Notes: a model not told the origin generated them from the sequence alone. 64,000 bases of DNA from AWTP1-13 sp963827545 (GCA_963827545.1 CAWHBI010000028.1:62001-126000), one strand, 5' to 3'; counted from the stretch's first letter, positions 38,416-47,307 are shown. Numbers and translations: made by a program.

Positions 38416-39219
38416 TCACATCGCCGGCATGATAGCGATGTCGCCGACTTTGCCTTTGAGCCCGGAAACCCGGCCCATGGATTTGGTGGCTCCGGTGGCG
38501 AGGTCGACGCTGAAGAGCTAGCCGTCGTTCAGAAGCCAGCCGGTGTTGGCGCCCTTGCCGTCAGACCAGATGTCGAACGCGGCTGGCGTTGCCAGCTTGA
38601 GCTGCAGCTTGCCGATGGTGTTGAGGATGCCGTCGTTCGGCGGAGCCTGCTTGACCAGCACGCCGTTGGCCGCGTCGATGTCGTAGAGCGCGGTTTCCTT
38701 GGTGCCGGCGAAGCTGTTGGAATAGCCGGCGGCGATCACGCGCGGCGTCTTGCCCTTGTTGGCGTCGGCATCGGCATATTTGAGTTGGCCGTCGACAGTG
38801 GTCTTGCCGTCATCGACGTTGATGCGCAGGCTCGTGCCGCCGCTGGTAATGACGCGCAGGCGGTCGGCGGCCGGATTGAAGTCGACGGAGAAGGTGACGC
38901 CGGTCGGCAGCTTCTCGGAGATCTGGCTTTTCTTCTGCCATTTGCCGGTGGTGGTATCGACGACAACGATCGCTCCTTCCGGCGTGATGCCGTAGAGCTT
39001 GCCGTCCGCGGGGCGCACGTCGATTCCGACGAGTTTGGCGCCGCCATCCAGCCGGACGGTCTTGGTAACCTTCTTCTTGTCCGTGTCGATCCAGGCGATG
39101 GATGTGCCGTCCTGCAGGGCGGCGATGGTGGCAGCTTGGCTGCTGGCAATGGCGACGCCGATGGCCAGCGCTGCCGCAACGACGGCAAGGGCTGAGTTGG
39201 TACTTGTTGAAGGACGCAT
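38416..39219 (-). pseudogene. DUF4394 secreted protein with an in-frame amber stop
   Basis: A signal peptide (LAVVAAALAIGVAIASSQA) is followed by repeated beta-propeller-like segments such as LVGIDVRPADGKLYGI and VTFSVDFNPAADRLRVI, typical of DUF4394. TAG at 38520-38518 ends the frame after WLLNDG, but the same frame continues LFSVDLATGATKSMGRV to a TGA at 38418-38416, the expected C-terminus. Thus a single substitution, not a frameshift, cuts off the last 33 residues. Function of the family is unknown. Confidence 0.72.
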
Positions 39220-39351
39220 TCCTGTCTCCCGAATTGTGTTGGGCTGCGGCCGGAGGTGAGGTGGTTACGGCGCGTGCCGCTGGCGGTTTCGGCAGAGCGA
39301 TCACGAAGCGGTGAAGGCGCAATGAGGGTTAATGGCGTCGAGCGAATGAAT

Positions 39352-39481
39352 CCACCCGTCATCCCGGAAGCCGAGGCGCAGCGAGGCTGTCCGGGATTTG
39401 CCGCGAAGCATGGAGCGCGCGGCAATCCGGCTCGCGCAGCCTCGCTCTGGCGCGACTGCTCTGGCCGGGAGACGGGTGGAA
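39352..39481. repeat. Palindromic intergenic repeat (CATCCCGG type)
   Basis: CCACCCGTCATCCCGGAAGC at about 39353-39372 pairs imperfectly with GGCCGGGAGACGGGTGG at about 39465-39481. The inner part GAGGCGCAGCGAGGCT has a partner CAGCCTCGCTCTGGCGC. It separates divergent genes. Confidence 0.6.
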
Positions 39482-39483
39482 GA

Positions 39484-40053
39484 TCAAGCGGCAGGCACCT
39501 GGGCGGCCCGCGCCACGCGGGGCATGCTCTTGCGCAGGAAGGCAACCGGCAGCGCGCAATCAGGTCCAAACGTCTTCACTCCGCGCGAGGCGACCTGGTA
39601 GCCGAGCTTCTCGAAGAAGGGCACGGCGTTGGCGGTGGTGCTGGCGCCCAGTTGGTCGAAGCCCGATTGGTAGGCGCGGGCCTCCACCTCGGCAAGAAGG
39701 CGGCGGCCGATGCCCGCACGCATGAACAGCGGGTCCACGAAGACCGAGGAGATGCGGGCCATCTGACCGTCGTCACCGTTGACCTGCCACGCGGCCGTGC
39801 CGATCAGCTGGCCGTCCATGAGTGCCCCGTAGACGTCCTCGGCCATCAGGTAGGAGCTGTAGGCCGGTGACCTGACGAAGGCGACAAAAGCTGCAGCTTC
39901 CGCGTCGGAGAGAGCGTCGGCTGACTGGGTGCTCATCGACTTGGCGTGCAGGTAACGCACGTTGGAGTGGTCGTCGATGCTAATGCGGCGGATGGCAACA
40001 ATGTCTCGTCCGATGCCGCCAATTGGTATCATACGCATAACCCGCTCGCACAT
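39484..40053 (-). CDS. GNAT family N-acetyltransferase
   Basis: About 189 residues. The acetyl-CoA loop is recognisable as RAGIGRRLLAEVEARA, preceded by MARISSVFVDPLFM (strand 4) and followed by LGASTTANAVPFFEKLGYQ, a standard GNAT end. The first 40 residues are not conserved, so a start further inside is possible. Substrate unknown. The last codons enter the palindromic repeat at 39352-39481. Confidence 0.86.
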   Translation of the reverse strand: MCERVMRMIPIGGIGRDIVAIRRISIDDHSNVRYLHAKSMSTQSADALSDAEAAAFVAFVRSPAYSSYLMAEDVYGALMDGQLIGTAAWQVNGDDGQMARISSVFVDPLFMRAGIGRRLLAEVEARAYQSGFDQLGASTTANAVPFFEKLGYQVASRGVKTFGPDCALPVAFLRKSMPRVARAAQVPAA

Positions 40054-40139
40054 CTGGGGCGCCGCTACCGGCTGCCGCCTGCGTCCAGTCTACTGGACCG
40101 CAGCAATCCCTCGCGGCGACCTCTCGACCACCGCGCGAG

Positions 40140-41201
40140 CTACCTGTTGGCCCCGATCTTGACGCCGGGTGCCACCGGTTGCACCTCGGCTTTCTTGTCG
40201 GTCCCCGGCTTGTATTCCGCCTGCTTGCACGAGCAGCCCGCCACGTACTCCTTGCGGTAGCGGAAGGCCACCTTCAGGCTCGTATACGGCTGCTGGCTGC
40301 TGGCCGAGACCGCCTGGTCCATGGAGCCGCCGGGGTTCTGGTGATAGTAGAGGTCGGCTGGTGCCGCGCATTGCGACTGGCACACCTGCGCGTCGCGCTG
40401 GAAGTGGTTGGGCAGCGTGGAGAAGCTGACCGGGAAGTAGTAGCCGTCGCACAGACGGACGCACAGCGTGCGGTAGGTGGCAAACGGCAGATTGCCGAAC
40501 TGATTGGGGGCTCCCCGTGGCGCATCGCTCTCCTCCCCCCCGAACAGTGCCGCGAAGGGGTTGCGGAACGTGTCGCGCTTGCGGGCTTCCTGCATGTACT
40601 GCTGGCCGCAGCCATTGCGGGCAAGCTCGCGAATGATCTCGTCCTGGAAGGACCGGTCGCCGGTGCCCATGATCTGCCGCCGCTGACGGTCGAGGTCAGC
40701 CAGCCGGAAGCGCGAGTTCTCCACATCGGCGTTGAGCTGTCTGCAGCGCGGGTTGTTGCGCAGGGTCCTGGAGAACAGGAACTGGTCCCAGCAGTCCGAG
40801 CGATCGAGTTGGATGGTGGCCGAGCGCACCGTGCGCTCCAGCTCGCGCATATCGCTCTCGATCTTGGGCAGCATCTCGCGGCCCTGGCCGGCACCCTGCG
40901 TCTCCGCCACCAGCCGCTGCTCGAGCTGCAGGCAGATGTTGCTGGGCCCACGTTGGCCGTATTGAGCAGGCTGGACGCCGGGCGGCAGAGGTTGCCCGGG
41001 CGGGAACGGTTGCCCTGGAGGCAGCTGCCCCGGCTGCCGCATCGGCTCGCGCGGAACCGGAGGGCCCCGGTCCTGCGGCGTCGACCACGGCCACCAGCCC
41101 TGCGCCAGCACATCGGCCGCAGTCAAAGCGACGCCAGCGGCCAGGCACATAGCGGCCAAGGCGAGGCGTCGGGTGCGCGTTTGCGGTCCGGCGGACGACA
41201 T
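40140..41201 (-). CDS. DUF2865 secreted protein
   Basis: 353 residues. A signal peptide (LALAAMCLAAGVALTAADVLA) is followed by a Pro/Gln-rich linker, a helical segment with conserved cysteines (SDCWDQFLFSRTLRNNPRC) and a Cys-rich domain TLCVRLCDGYYFPVSFSTLP...CQSQCAAP, ending in EYVAGCSCKQAEY. The paired cysteines suggest disulfides in the periplasm. The DUF2865 motif LCVRLCDGYYFP is characteristic of Hyphomicrobiales. ATG 41201 is preferred as it places the signal sequence first. Function unknown; it is divergent from cysS. Confidence 0.83.
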   Translation of the reverse strand: MSSAGPQTRTRRLALAAMCLAAGVALTAADVLAQGWWPWSTPQDRGPPVPREPMRQPGQLPPGQPFPPGQPLPPGVQPAQYGQRGPSNICLQLEQRLVAETQGAGQGREMLPKIESDMRELERTVRSATIQLDRSDCWDQFLFSRTLRNNPRCRQLNADVENSRFRLADLDRQRRQIMGTGDRSFQDEIIRELARNGCGQQYMQEARKRDTFRNPFAALFGGEESDAPRGAPNQFGNLPFATYRTLCVRLCDGYYFPVSFSTLPNHFQRDAQVCQSQCAAPADLYYHQNPGGSMDQAVSASSQQPYTSLKVAFRYRKEYVAGCSCKQAEYKPGTDKKAEVQPVAPGVKIGANR

Positions 41202-41491
41202 ACGGAAAATTCTCGAAGTTCCCAAACGGCTTGTGCCCGATCCCGGCGAACTCTCAGGGCCAATTATGGGATTGTTGCGGCCGGGGGTCAACGTCAACCC
41301 TGCTTTTGTCGGGCTGCGCGCTTGACGTTTCTGGGGAAAGCGCTGATAAGGCCCGCCATGCCGGCCATGCGCACACACACCGCGACCGCCATTTGCGGCA
41401 TTATTGCAACGAGCTAGCCACTGAGCTGGCGCGCGGCCGCTTCTTTGCCATCCATGACAGAGAAAAAAGCCCCGCCAGCGGCGAGGGACCC

Positions 41492-42424
41492 GTGACGCTT
41501 ACGCTCTACAACACGCTGACGCGCAGGAAGGAGCCGTTCCGGCCGATCGATCCGGCCAACGTCCGCATGTATGTGTGCGGACCGACAGTCTACGACTTTG
41601 CCCACATCGGCAACGCGCGGCCCGTCATCGTGTTCGACGTGCTGTTCCGGCTGCTGCGGCACCTCTACGGGGCCGAGCACGTCACCTATGCCCGCAACAT
41701 CACCGACGTGGAGGACAAGATCAACGCGCGGGCGGCGGAGCTTTATCCCGACATGCCGTCAGAGGCGGCGATCAGGAAGCTGACCGAGGAAACGGCCGCG
41801 CAGTTCCACGCCGACGTCGCGGCGCTCGGCGTGCTGCCGCCGACGGTGGAGCCGCGCGCCACCGATTACATCCGCCGCAGCGACAACAAGCTCGACATGG
41901 TGCGGCTGATCGAGACGCTGGTTGAGCGCGGCCATGCCTACGTGGCGCAGGACCACGTGCTGTTCGATGTCGCGTCCATGCCGGACTACGGGCGGCTCGC
42001 CAACCGGTCGCTGGAGGAGATGGAGGCCGGCGCGCGGGTGGAGGTGGCGCCCTACAAGAAGGGGCCCATGGACTTCGTGCTGTGGAAGCCCTCCAAGCCG
42101 GGCGAGCCCTCGTGGCCCTCGCCGGCGGGCATCGAGACGCCCGGACGTCCCGGCTGGCACATCGAGTGCTCGGCCATGGCGGGCGCGCTGTTGGGCGAGG
42201 TGTTCGACATCCACGGCGGCGGCATCGACCTGGTGTTCCCCCACCACGAGAACGAGATCGCGCAAAGCCGCTGCGCGCTCGGCACCCCCGTGATGGCCAA
42301 CGTGTGGATGCACAACGGCTTCCTGCAGGTCGAGGGCGAGAAGATGAGCAAGTGCCTGGGGAATTTCGTGACGATCAGGGAGCTGCTGGCCACCGAGAAT
42401 TTGGTGGTCGGCGTGGCCGGGTGA
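41492..42424 (+). CDS. cysS: Cysteinyl-tRNA synthetase, catalytic portion (gene broken downstream)
   Basis: Class I synthetase that charges tRNA-Cys. GTG 41492 follows GAGGGA. The catalytic core is complete: YVCGPTVYDFAHIGNARP with the HIGN motif and zinc Cys, GWHIECSAMA with another zinc Cys, FPHHENEIAQS, and GEKMSKCLGNF. The last motif is KMSKC instead of the nearly universal KMSKS. The frame stops at 42424, about 310 residues in, so the C-terminal helical and tRNA-binding parts are missing from this product. The rest follows out of frame in the next entry. Confidence 0.88.
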   Translation: MTLTLYNTLTRRKEPFRPIDPANVRMYVCGPTVYDFAHIGNARPVIVFDVLFRLLRHLYGAEHVTYARNITDVEDKINARAAELYPDMPSEAAIRKLTEETAAQFHADVAALGVLPPTVEPRATDYIRRSDNKLDMVRLIETLVERGHAYVAQDHVLFDVASMPDYGRLANRSLEEMEAGARVEVAPYKKGPMDFVLWKPSKPGEPSWPSPAGIETPGRPGWHIECSAMAGALLGEVFDIHGGGIDLVFPHHENEIAQSRCALGTPVMANVWMHNGFLQVEGEKMSKCLGNFVTIRELLATENLVVGVAG

Positions 42425-43203
42425 GGTGCTTCGACTTGCGATGCTCATGACGCACTATCGTACAACCAATCAATTGGAGCAGCTCGCCTGAAAGAAGCTG
42501 AGAAGGAGCTATGGAGCTGGGTTGCGAACTCAGACAAGCCGTCACTGACGACTACTTTGCGTGCCATCGTCGAGTGGGAACGTCCGATGTCGAGGTTGTT
42601 GCGGCGCTTTCTGACGATCTAAATACGCCAGAGGCTAACTCGGCTGAGGGACCTACACAAGCGTGCCGAAGCGGGCGAAGACGATGATGCCGAGCGGCTC
42701 GTTTGGACGCTGAATTGCTAGGGCTCTATCGTCGACCGTACCACGATGCCTATGGAAAGGATCTGCCGTTTGCCAGCGGGACCGAGGCGTCGGGTGGAGA
42801 GCACCTCCGATCCACCTAATCACGAAGTATGCAAAGGCTTAATCGGAGCGAAGATCATATTCTCAACGAGAATGCGTCGAAGACGCCAGTGGCGGAAGAG
42901 CGTCAACAATCACGAATGCCATCGAGCAAAAGATCAATCGATTGTGGCCGGAATGGTGCAGGATCGAGTGGCATTCCGACTTCACGAGCATTGCTACATT
43001 GATCTGGTGCCGTTAGACGCGCAGTTGCAGGTGACAACCAAGTTGAGACGCTGATCGCCGCCCGCAACGCCGCCCGCAAAGCCAAGAACTTCAAGGAGGC
43101 CGATCGCATTCGCGACGAGCTTGCCGCCATGGGCATCCAGCTCAAGGACAGCAAGGATCCCAAGACTGGCGAGATCGTGACGACGTGGGAAGTGAAGCGG
43201 TGA
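42425..43203 (+). pseudogene. Decayed low-GC continuation of cysS
   Basis: Pieces of CysS appear in changing frames: GEVLRLAMLMTHYR (42420-42461), QPINW, ARLKEAEKELWSWV (42482-42525), VVAALSDDLNTPEA (about 42594-42635), LRDLHKRAEAGEDDDAERLV (about 42643-42702), LLGLY (42716-42730), then unmatched sequence, and from about 43038 QVETLIAARNAARKAKNFKE to a proper stop at 43203. Base composition falls: 126 of 240 bases are G+C in four lines counted (42481, 42601, 42841, 42901), against 42 of 60 at 42181. From 43053 on it is GC-rich again. Confidence 0.75.
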
Positions 43204-43510
43204 TTCTCCACGAGTGCGACATTGCCTTCCGCCGTGAGCGCGCCACGTGCGTCACCTCCCCCTCGAGGGGGGAGGGCGGCGCGCCATCACTTAGCCCCGC
43301 CTCCATCGCCGTCGCGATCCGCGGGCTGCGTCATGAGGGGCTAAGTGATCGTGGCGCGCCGGGTGGGGGTGACCGGCCCACGCGCGTCACCATCACCCCC
43401 ACCAGGAACGCCATCGGACTTAGCTTGCCGGTCTCCCGTGCCGCAAGGGATGCGATCGGCAAGCTAAGCCCGTGGCGTTCCGTCCTCCCCCCTCAAGGGG
43501 GAGGCAACCG
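43204..43510. repeat. Palindromic repeats between two copies of the cysS 3' end
   Basis: Two hairpins: CGGCGCGCCATCACTTAGCCCC (about 43278-43299) with GGGGCTAAGTGATCGTGGCG (43337-43356), and GGAACGCCATCGGACTTAGC (about 43405-43424) with GCTAAGCCCGTGGCGTTCC (43463-43481). The outer ends are C-rich stretches of the CCTCCCCCTCGAGGGGGGAGG kind. No gene seen. Confidence 0.75.
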
Positions 43511-43649
43511 CAATGCCGCTCGCAAAGCCAAGAACTTCAAGGAGGCCGATCGCATCCGCGACGAGCTTTCCGCCATGGGCATCCAGCTCAAGGACAGCAA
43601 GGACCCTGCTACCGGCGAGATCGTGACCACATGGGAGGTCAAGCGATGA
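43509..43649 (+). pseudogene. Second copy of the cysS 3' end
   Basis: Encodes NAARKAKNFKEADRIRDELS and on to WEVKR and a stop, differing from the copy at 43062-43203 in two residues (S for A, A for K). It begins abruptly at the edge of the palindromic repeat and is in frame with nothing upstream except repeat DNA. It is a duplicated gene end, not a separate gene. Confidence 0.82.
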
Positions 43650-43872
43650 GGTCAATCGTCACCGCGAGCGTAACGCGTCTCCCCTCCCCCTTGGGGGAGG
43701 GGTTGGGGTGGGGGGACACGAGAGAACGGCGTAGGTTGGGTCGAGCGATAGCGATGACATAGAGCCGTTCCCTGCGTCTCACCCCACCCCTAGCCCCTCC
43801 CCGTCATCATGGAAGGGTGTCTCCAACACGACGGAGGGAATCCAGGCGGCTATCTCGGGTCTGCGCGGCGAC
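43650..43872. repeat. Palindromic repeat stretch upstream of the VOC gene
   Basis: Contains CCCCTCCCCCTTGGGGGAGGGG (hairpin, about 43680-43702) and one arm of the GTAGGTTGGGTC family (43731-43758), followed by CACCCCACCCCTAGCCCCTC. No gene seen. Confidence 0.65.
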
Positions 43873-44289
43873 ATGACCCATCTACAGGCGCCCTTCTCGA
43901 TGGCAATCGACCACACCAGCCTCAGCGTGTCCGACTTTGCCGCGGCCAAGGCGTTCTATAGTGCGGCGCTGAAGCCGCTGGGCATTACGGTGCTGATGGA
44001 GTTCCCGAAGGAGGTGACGGGCAACGTCGACGTGGCGGGCCTGGGTGCCGACGGCAAGCCGTTCTTCTGGCTCGCAGCTGCCGGCAAGACCACGCCGCGC
44101 GTCCACATCGCCTTTGGCGCCAACAGCCGATCCGAGGTCGACGCGTTCTACCAGGCGGCGATCGCCGCCGGCGGCAAGGACAACGGCCCGCCCGGCATCC
44201 GAGCCATGTATCACCCGACCTACTACGGCGCCTTCGTGCTGGACGCGGATGGGCACAATGTCGAAGCGGTCTGCCACAAGCCCGAGTAG
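43873..44289 (+). CDS. VOC-family (glyoxalase-like) protein
   Basis: 138 residues forming one vicinal-oxygen-chelate unit: IDHTSLSVSDFAAAKAFYSA at the start, PRVHIAFGANSRSEVDAFYQ in the middle and GAFVLDADGHNVEAVCHKPE at the end, so the metal ligands His and Glu are kept. This is the common PhnB/lactoylglutathione-lyase-like type of unknown substrate. The start may be ATG 43873 or ATG 43900, which gives the more typical MAIDHTSL. Confidence 0.85.
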   Translation: MTHLQAPFSMAIDHTSLSVSDFAAAKAFYSAALKPLGITVLMEFPKEVTGNVDVAGLGADGKPFFWLAAAGKTTPRVHIAFGANSRSEVDAFYQAAIAAGGKDNGPPGIRAMYHPTYYGAFVLDADGHNVEAVCHKPE

Positions 44290-44466
44290 GCGCTCGCAAG
44301 GAAACATCGCATGAGCGATCCCAATACGCGGCCGCCATTCCGGCAGCATCCGTACTATTATCCGGCATCAAGCTGCTCGTGATCGCGTGCGCGATTTACC
44401 TTGCGGCACGGATTCTCGGGTATTTGTGAAGGCGAATGGGCCAGATCGTCACGCAGGAACCGACAG

Positions 44467-44823
44467 ATGAATACCCTTGAAAGAAGCATCCTCGGCCGCT
44501 TCTCGTCCGAAGTCCAAAAGGCCTACGGCGCACGCGTGCTCGGCCTCTATGCGTTCGACTATCTCTTCGAGGAGAGTGGCGAGGATGATGAGATCTCGGT
44601 CGATGTGGACGTCGCTGTGGTCCTGGCCGACGGCGAGTGGACCCTGCTCGACGAGAAGAAGCGGCTGATAGAGATCACGTTCGACGTCCTGCTGGAAACC
44701 GAGGTCTACATTCGCGCTTGGCCGCTGCCGGTCTCTGCTTGGCGCGACCCGTCCACCTACGCCAACCCCGAACTGGTACGCGAGATCAAGCAGCACTCCG
44801 AGCCGATCATGGAGGCAGTGTGA
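44467..44823 (+). CDS. MNT-type minimal nucleotidyltransferase (antitoxin of MNT/HEPN pair)
   Basis: 118-residue protein starting at ATG 44467. The VDVDVAVVL strand carries the two acidic metal ligands of minimal nucleotidyltransferases. The usual GSxARG loop before it is replaced by GLYAFDYLFEESGEDDE, so the fold is recognisable but the nucleotide-binding loop is unusual. In MNT/HEPN modules the MNT protein neutralises the HEPN RNase, often by AMPylating it. It overlaps the HEPN gene by four bases (GTGA), a typical arrangement. The divergent loop may mean a non-catalytic antitoxin. Confidence 0.68.
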   Translation: MNTLERSILGRFSSEVQKAYGARVLGLYAFDYLFEESGEDDEISVDVDVAVVLADGEWTLLDEKKRLIEITFDVLLETEVYIRAWPLPVSAWRDPSTYANPELVREIKQHSEPIMEAV

Positions 44824-45209
44824 GTGAAATCCTCTGGGAGAAGGGCCGTACGGCGGCTCGCTCGGCGAGGCTTCTCGTCGATCCGGCGGTTGCGGACGCC
44901 AATGGTGCCGTCAACCGCGCCTACTTCGCGATGTTCCACGCGGCTCGGACCGCCCTCGCCGCTGTCGATCCGCACCTCGGTCAGGTCAAGCGTCATGCCA
45001 CGGTCATCGGGCGCTTCGGACGGCACATGGTCAAAGACCGCGGCCTCGATGTCCAACTCGGCAGAGATTTGAGCCTGGCTTTCGACTTGCGCACCATCGC
45101 CGACTACGAGCCTGTCACGATCGATTTGGGCGACGCGGCGGAACTGGTTGGCACGGCGGAAGGGTTCGTGGCGGCCGTCGAGCAATTCATCACGCAGTGG
45201 AAGCCATGA
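44820..45209 (+). CDS. HEPN-domain ribonuclease (toxin of MNT/HEPN pair)
   Basis: About 130 residues from GTG 44820. The HEPN active-site motif RX6H is present in VNRAYFAMFHAARTAL, followed by the helical DLSLAFDLRTIADYEPVTID region typical of the HepT-like group. Such proteins cleave RNA and halt growth when not bound by the MNT partner. The stop TGA overlaps an ATG that begins a duplicate fragment of the cimA start. The pair sits between cysS/VOC and cimA. Confidence 0.8.
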   Translation: MSEILWEKGRTAARSARLLVDPAVADANGAVNRAYFAMFHAARTALAAVDPHLGQVKRHATVIGRFGRHMVKDRGLDVQLGRDLSLAFDLRTIADYEPVTIDLGDAAELVGTAEGFVAAVEQFITQWKP

Positions 45210-45247
45210 CCCGCGAGCGCCTCTATCTGTTCGACACCACGCTGCGC
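45206..45247 (+). pseudogene. Duplicate fragment of the cimA start
   Basis: ATG ACC CGC GAG CGC CTC TAT CTG and on encodes MTRERLYLFDTTLR, identical to the real cimA start at 45354-45395 except for residue 2. Nine of the other thirteen codons differ synonymously between the copies. After CGC the fragment diverges at once into unrelated sequence. Its ATG overlaps the HEPN stop (ATGA). Confidence 0.8.
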
Positions 45248-45353
45248 GCCCGTTCGCGCGCAGGCGCCCTGCGATTGGGATTTGCTCGCCGCTCGGAGCG
45301 CCGAGCACGAACATTGAAAAAATGCCGTCGCGCAGGCAGCAGGGACTACGTGC

Positions 45354-46965
45354 ATGGCTAGGGAAAGACTGTACCTGTTCGATACAACCCTGCGCGACGG
45401 CGCGCAGACGACGGGCGTGGACTTCTCGCTCGAGGACAAGCGGCTGATCACCCGCACGCTGGATGACATCGGCATCGACTACATCGAGGGCGGCTATCCC
45501 GGCGCCAACCCGACCGACACCGAGTTCTTCAGCTCCGATCCTGGGCTCGCCAACGCAACCCTCACCGCCTTCGGCATGACCAAGCGGGCGGGGCGCTCGG
45601 TGTCCAACGATCCGGGCTTCCAGGCCACCTTGCAGGCGCACGCGGGCGCCATCTGCCTGGTGGCGAAGGCCTGGGACTATCACGTGCGCGTGGCGCTCGG
45701 CATCTCCAACGAGGAGAACCTGGAAGGCATCACCCAGTCGATCGAGGCGGTGGTGAAGAGCAATCGCGAAGCCATGCTCGACTGCGAGCACTTCTTCGAC
45801 GGCTACAAGGCCAACCGCGCCTACGCGCTGGCCGTGGCGACTGCCGCGCACAAGGCGGGCGCGCGCTGGGTGGTGCTGTGCGACACCAACGGCGGCACGC
45901 TGCCGCACGAGATCGCGGCCATCGTCTCGGACGTCAGCAAGCACGTGCCGGGCTCGCAGCTCGGCATCCACACCCACAACGACACGGAGAACGCGGTCGC
46001 CAACACGCTGGTGGCGGTGCGGGCGGGCGTGCGCCAGATCCAGGGCGCGCTCAACGGGCTCGGCGAGCGCTGCGGCAACGCCAACCTCGCCTCCATCATC
46101 CCGACGCTGCTGCTGAAGAGCGAATTCGCCGAGCGCTTCGAGACCAACGTCACGCCGGAGCGCTTGCGCAAGCTCACGCATGCGAGCCGCCTGCTCGACG
46201 AGCTCTTGAACCGCGCGCCCAATCGGCAGGCGCCCTATGTCGGCGAGGCGGCGTTCGCCACCAAGGCCGGCATCCATGCATCCGCAATCCTGAAGGAGCC
46301 GGCGACCTACGAGCATGTGCCGCCCGAGAGCGTCGGCAACCGCCGGCGCGTGCTGGTCTCCGACCAGGCGGGAAAATCGAACCTGCTCTACGAGCTGGAG
46401 CGGCTGGGCGTGCCGGTTGGCCGCGACGACCCCCGCATCACGCAGCTGCTCGACGAGGTGAAGGCGCGCGAGGCCATGGGCTACGCCTACGAGGGCGCGG
46501 ACGCCTCCTTCGAGCTGCTGGCGCGCCGGCTGCTGGGCGAGGTGCCGCGCTTCTTCACGGTCGACAGCTTCCGCGTGATGGTGGAGAAGCGCCACAACGC
46601 GCTGGGCAAGCTGGTGACGGTGTCGGAAGCCACCGTCAAGGTGTTCATCGACGGCGGCGAGGAGCCGGTGTGGTCGGTGGCCGAGGGCAACGGCCCGGTC
46701 AATGCGCTCGACCAGGCCCTGCGCAAGGACCTCGGCCGCTACCAGCACCTGCATCAAGGACGTGGAGCTGGTCGACTACAAGGTGCGCATCCTGACAGGC
46801 GGCACCGAGGCGGTGACGCGCGTGCTGGTGGAGAGCCACGACAAGGGCACCGGCGAGCGCTGGTTCACGGTCGGCGTGTCCTCCAACATCATCGATGCCA
46901 GCTTCGAGGCGCTGATCGACTCCATCACCTACAAGCTGCTGCGGGCGGGTGCGACGGCGGCGTGA
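45354..46965 (+). pseudogene. cimA: (R)-citramalate synthase, one frameshift at about 46751
   Basis: Condenses pyruvate and acetyl-CoA to citramalate for isoleucine synthesis. Frame one starts RERLYLFDTTLRDGAQT and contains GIDYIEGGYPGANPTD, LGIHTHNDTENAVANT, ALNGLGERCGNANL and the LeuA-type allosteric domain start. After LGRYQHL the conserved end (IKDVELVDYKVRILTGGTEA to TYKLLRAGA) is in the next frame; an extra G in CACCTGCATCAAGG explains it (1612 bases, one over a multiple of three). Repaired length is 536 residues, normal for CimA. The catalytic domain is intact; only the regulatory C-terminus is affected, so a partly functional enzyme without feedback control is conceivable. The first 14 codons are AT-richer than the rest. 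Confidence 0.88.
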
Positions 46966-47013
46966 GGGCGCACAGGATTGACGCTGGCGCGTGCTCGCAC
47001 TACGATGTAGTGC

Positions 47014-47283
47014 ATGGCCAAGACAGAAGTATACAGCTGGCGCGTCGATCCGGACCTCAAGCAGAGTCTGGAAGAGGCTGCCCGCGCCCAAAGAACCAGC
47101 GTCGGCGGCCTGCTCGAGCGCATCGCCCGCGAGTGGCTCGGCACCCAGCGCCCCAACGAGGACGAGGAGGCGCTGCAGCGGCGGCTGCGCATGCGAGGTC
47201 ATGAAATTGTCGGCACGATCAGATCGGGGGATCGCTACGGGTCCGAACAGGTGAAGGAGCGGTTCAGTGCCAGATTGATGGTA
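47014..47283 (+). CDS. Ribbon-helix-helix antitoxin-like protein
   Basis: About 90 residues beginning AKTEVYSWRVDPDLKQSLEE, a ribbon-helix-helix strand and first helix, then RTSVGGLLERIAREWL, the second helix. The tail GHEIVGTIRSGDRYGSEQV resembles toxin-wrapping ends of VapB-type proteins. The written frame does not stop at a usual antitoxin end but runs on to 47442, into the PIN toxin; the end given here is estimated. It probably represses its own operon. Confidence 0.65.
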
Positions 47284-47307
47284 GCAAGCACAGGCGTTTG
47301 CAGCGCG

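Noticed and set aside
43204..43872. CRISPR array or insertion sequence in the repeat-rich stretch after cysS
   Set aside because: The repeats are inverted hairpins, not evenly spaced direct repeats, and no transposase or Cas gene is present.
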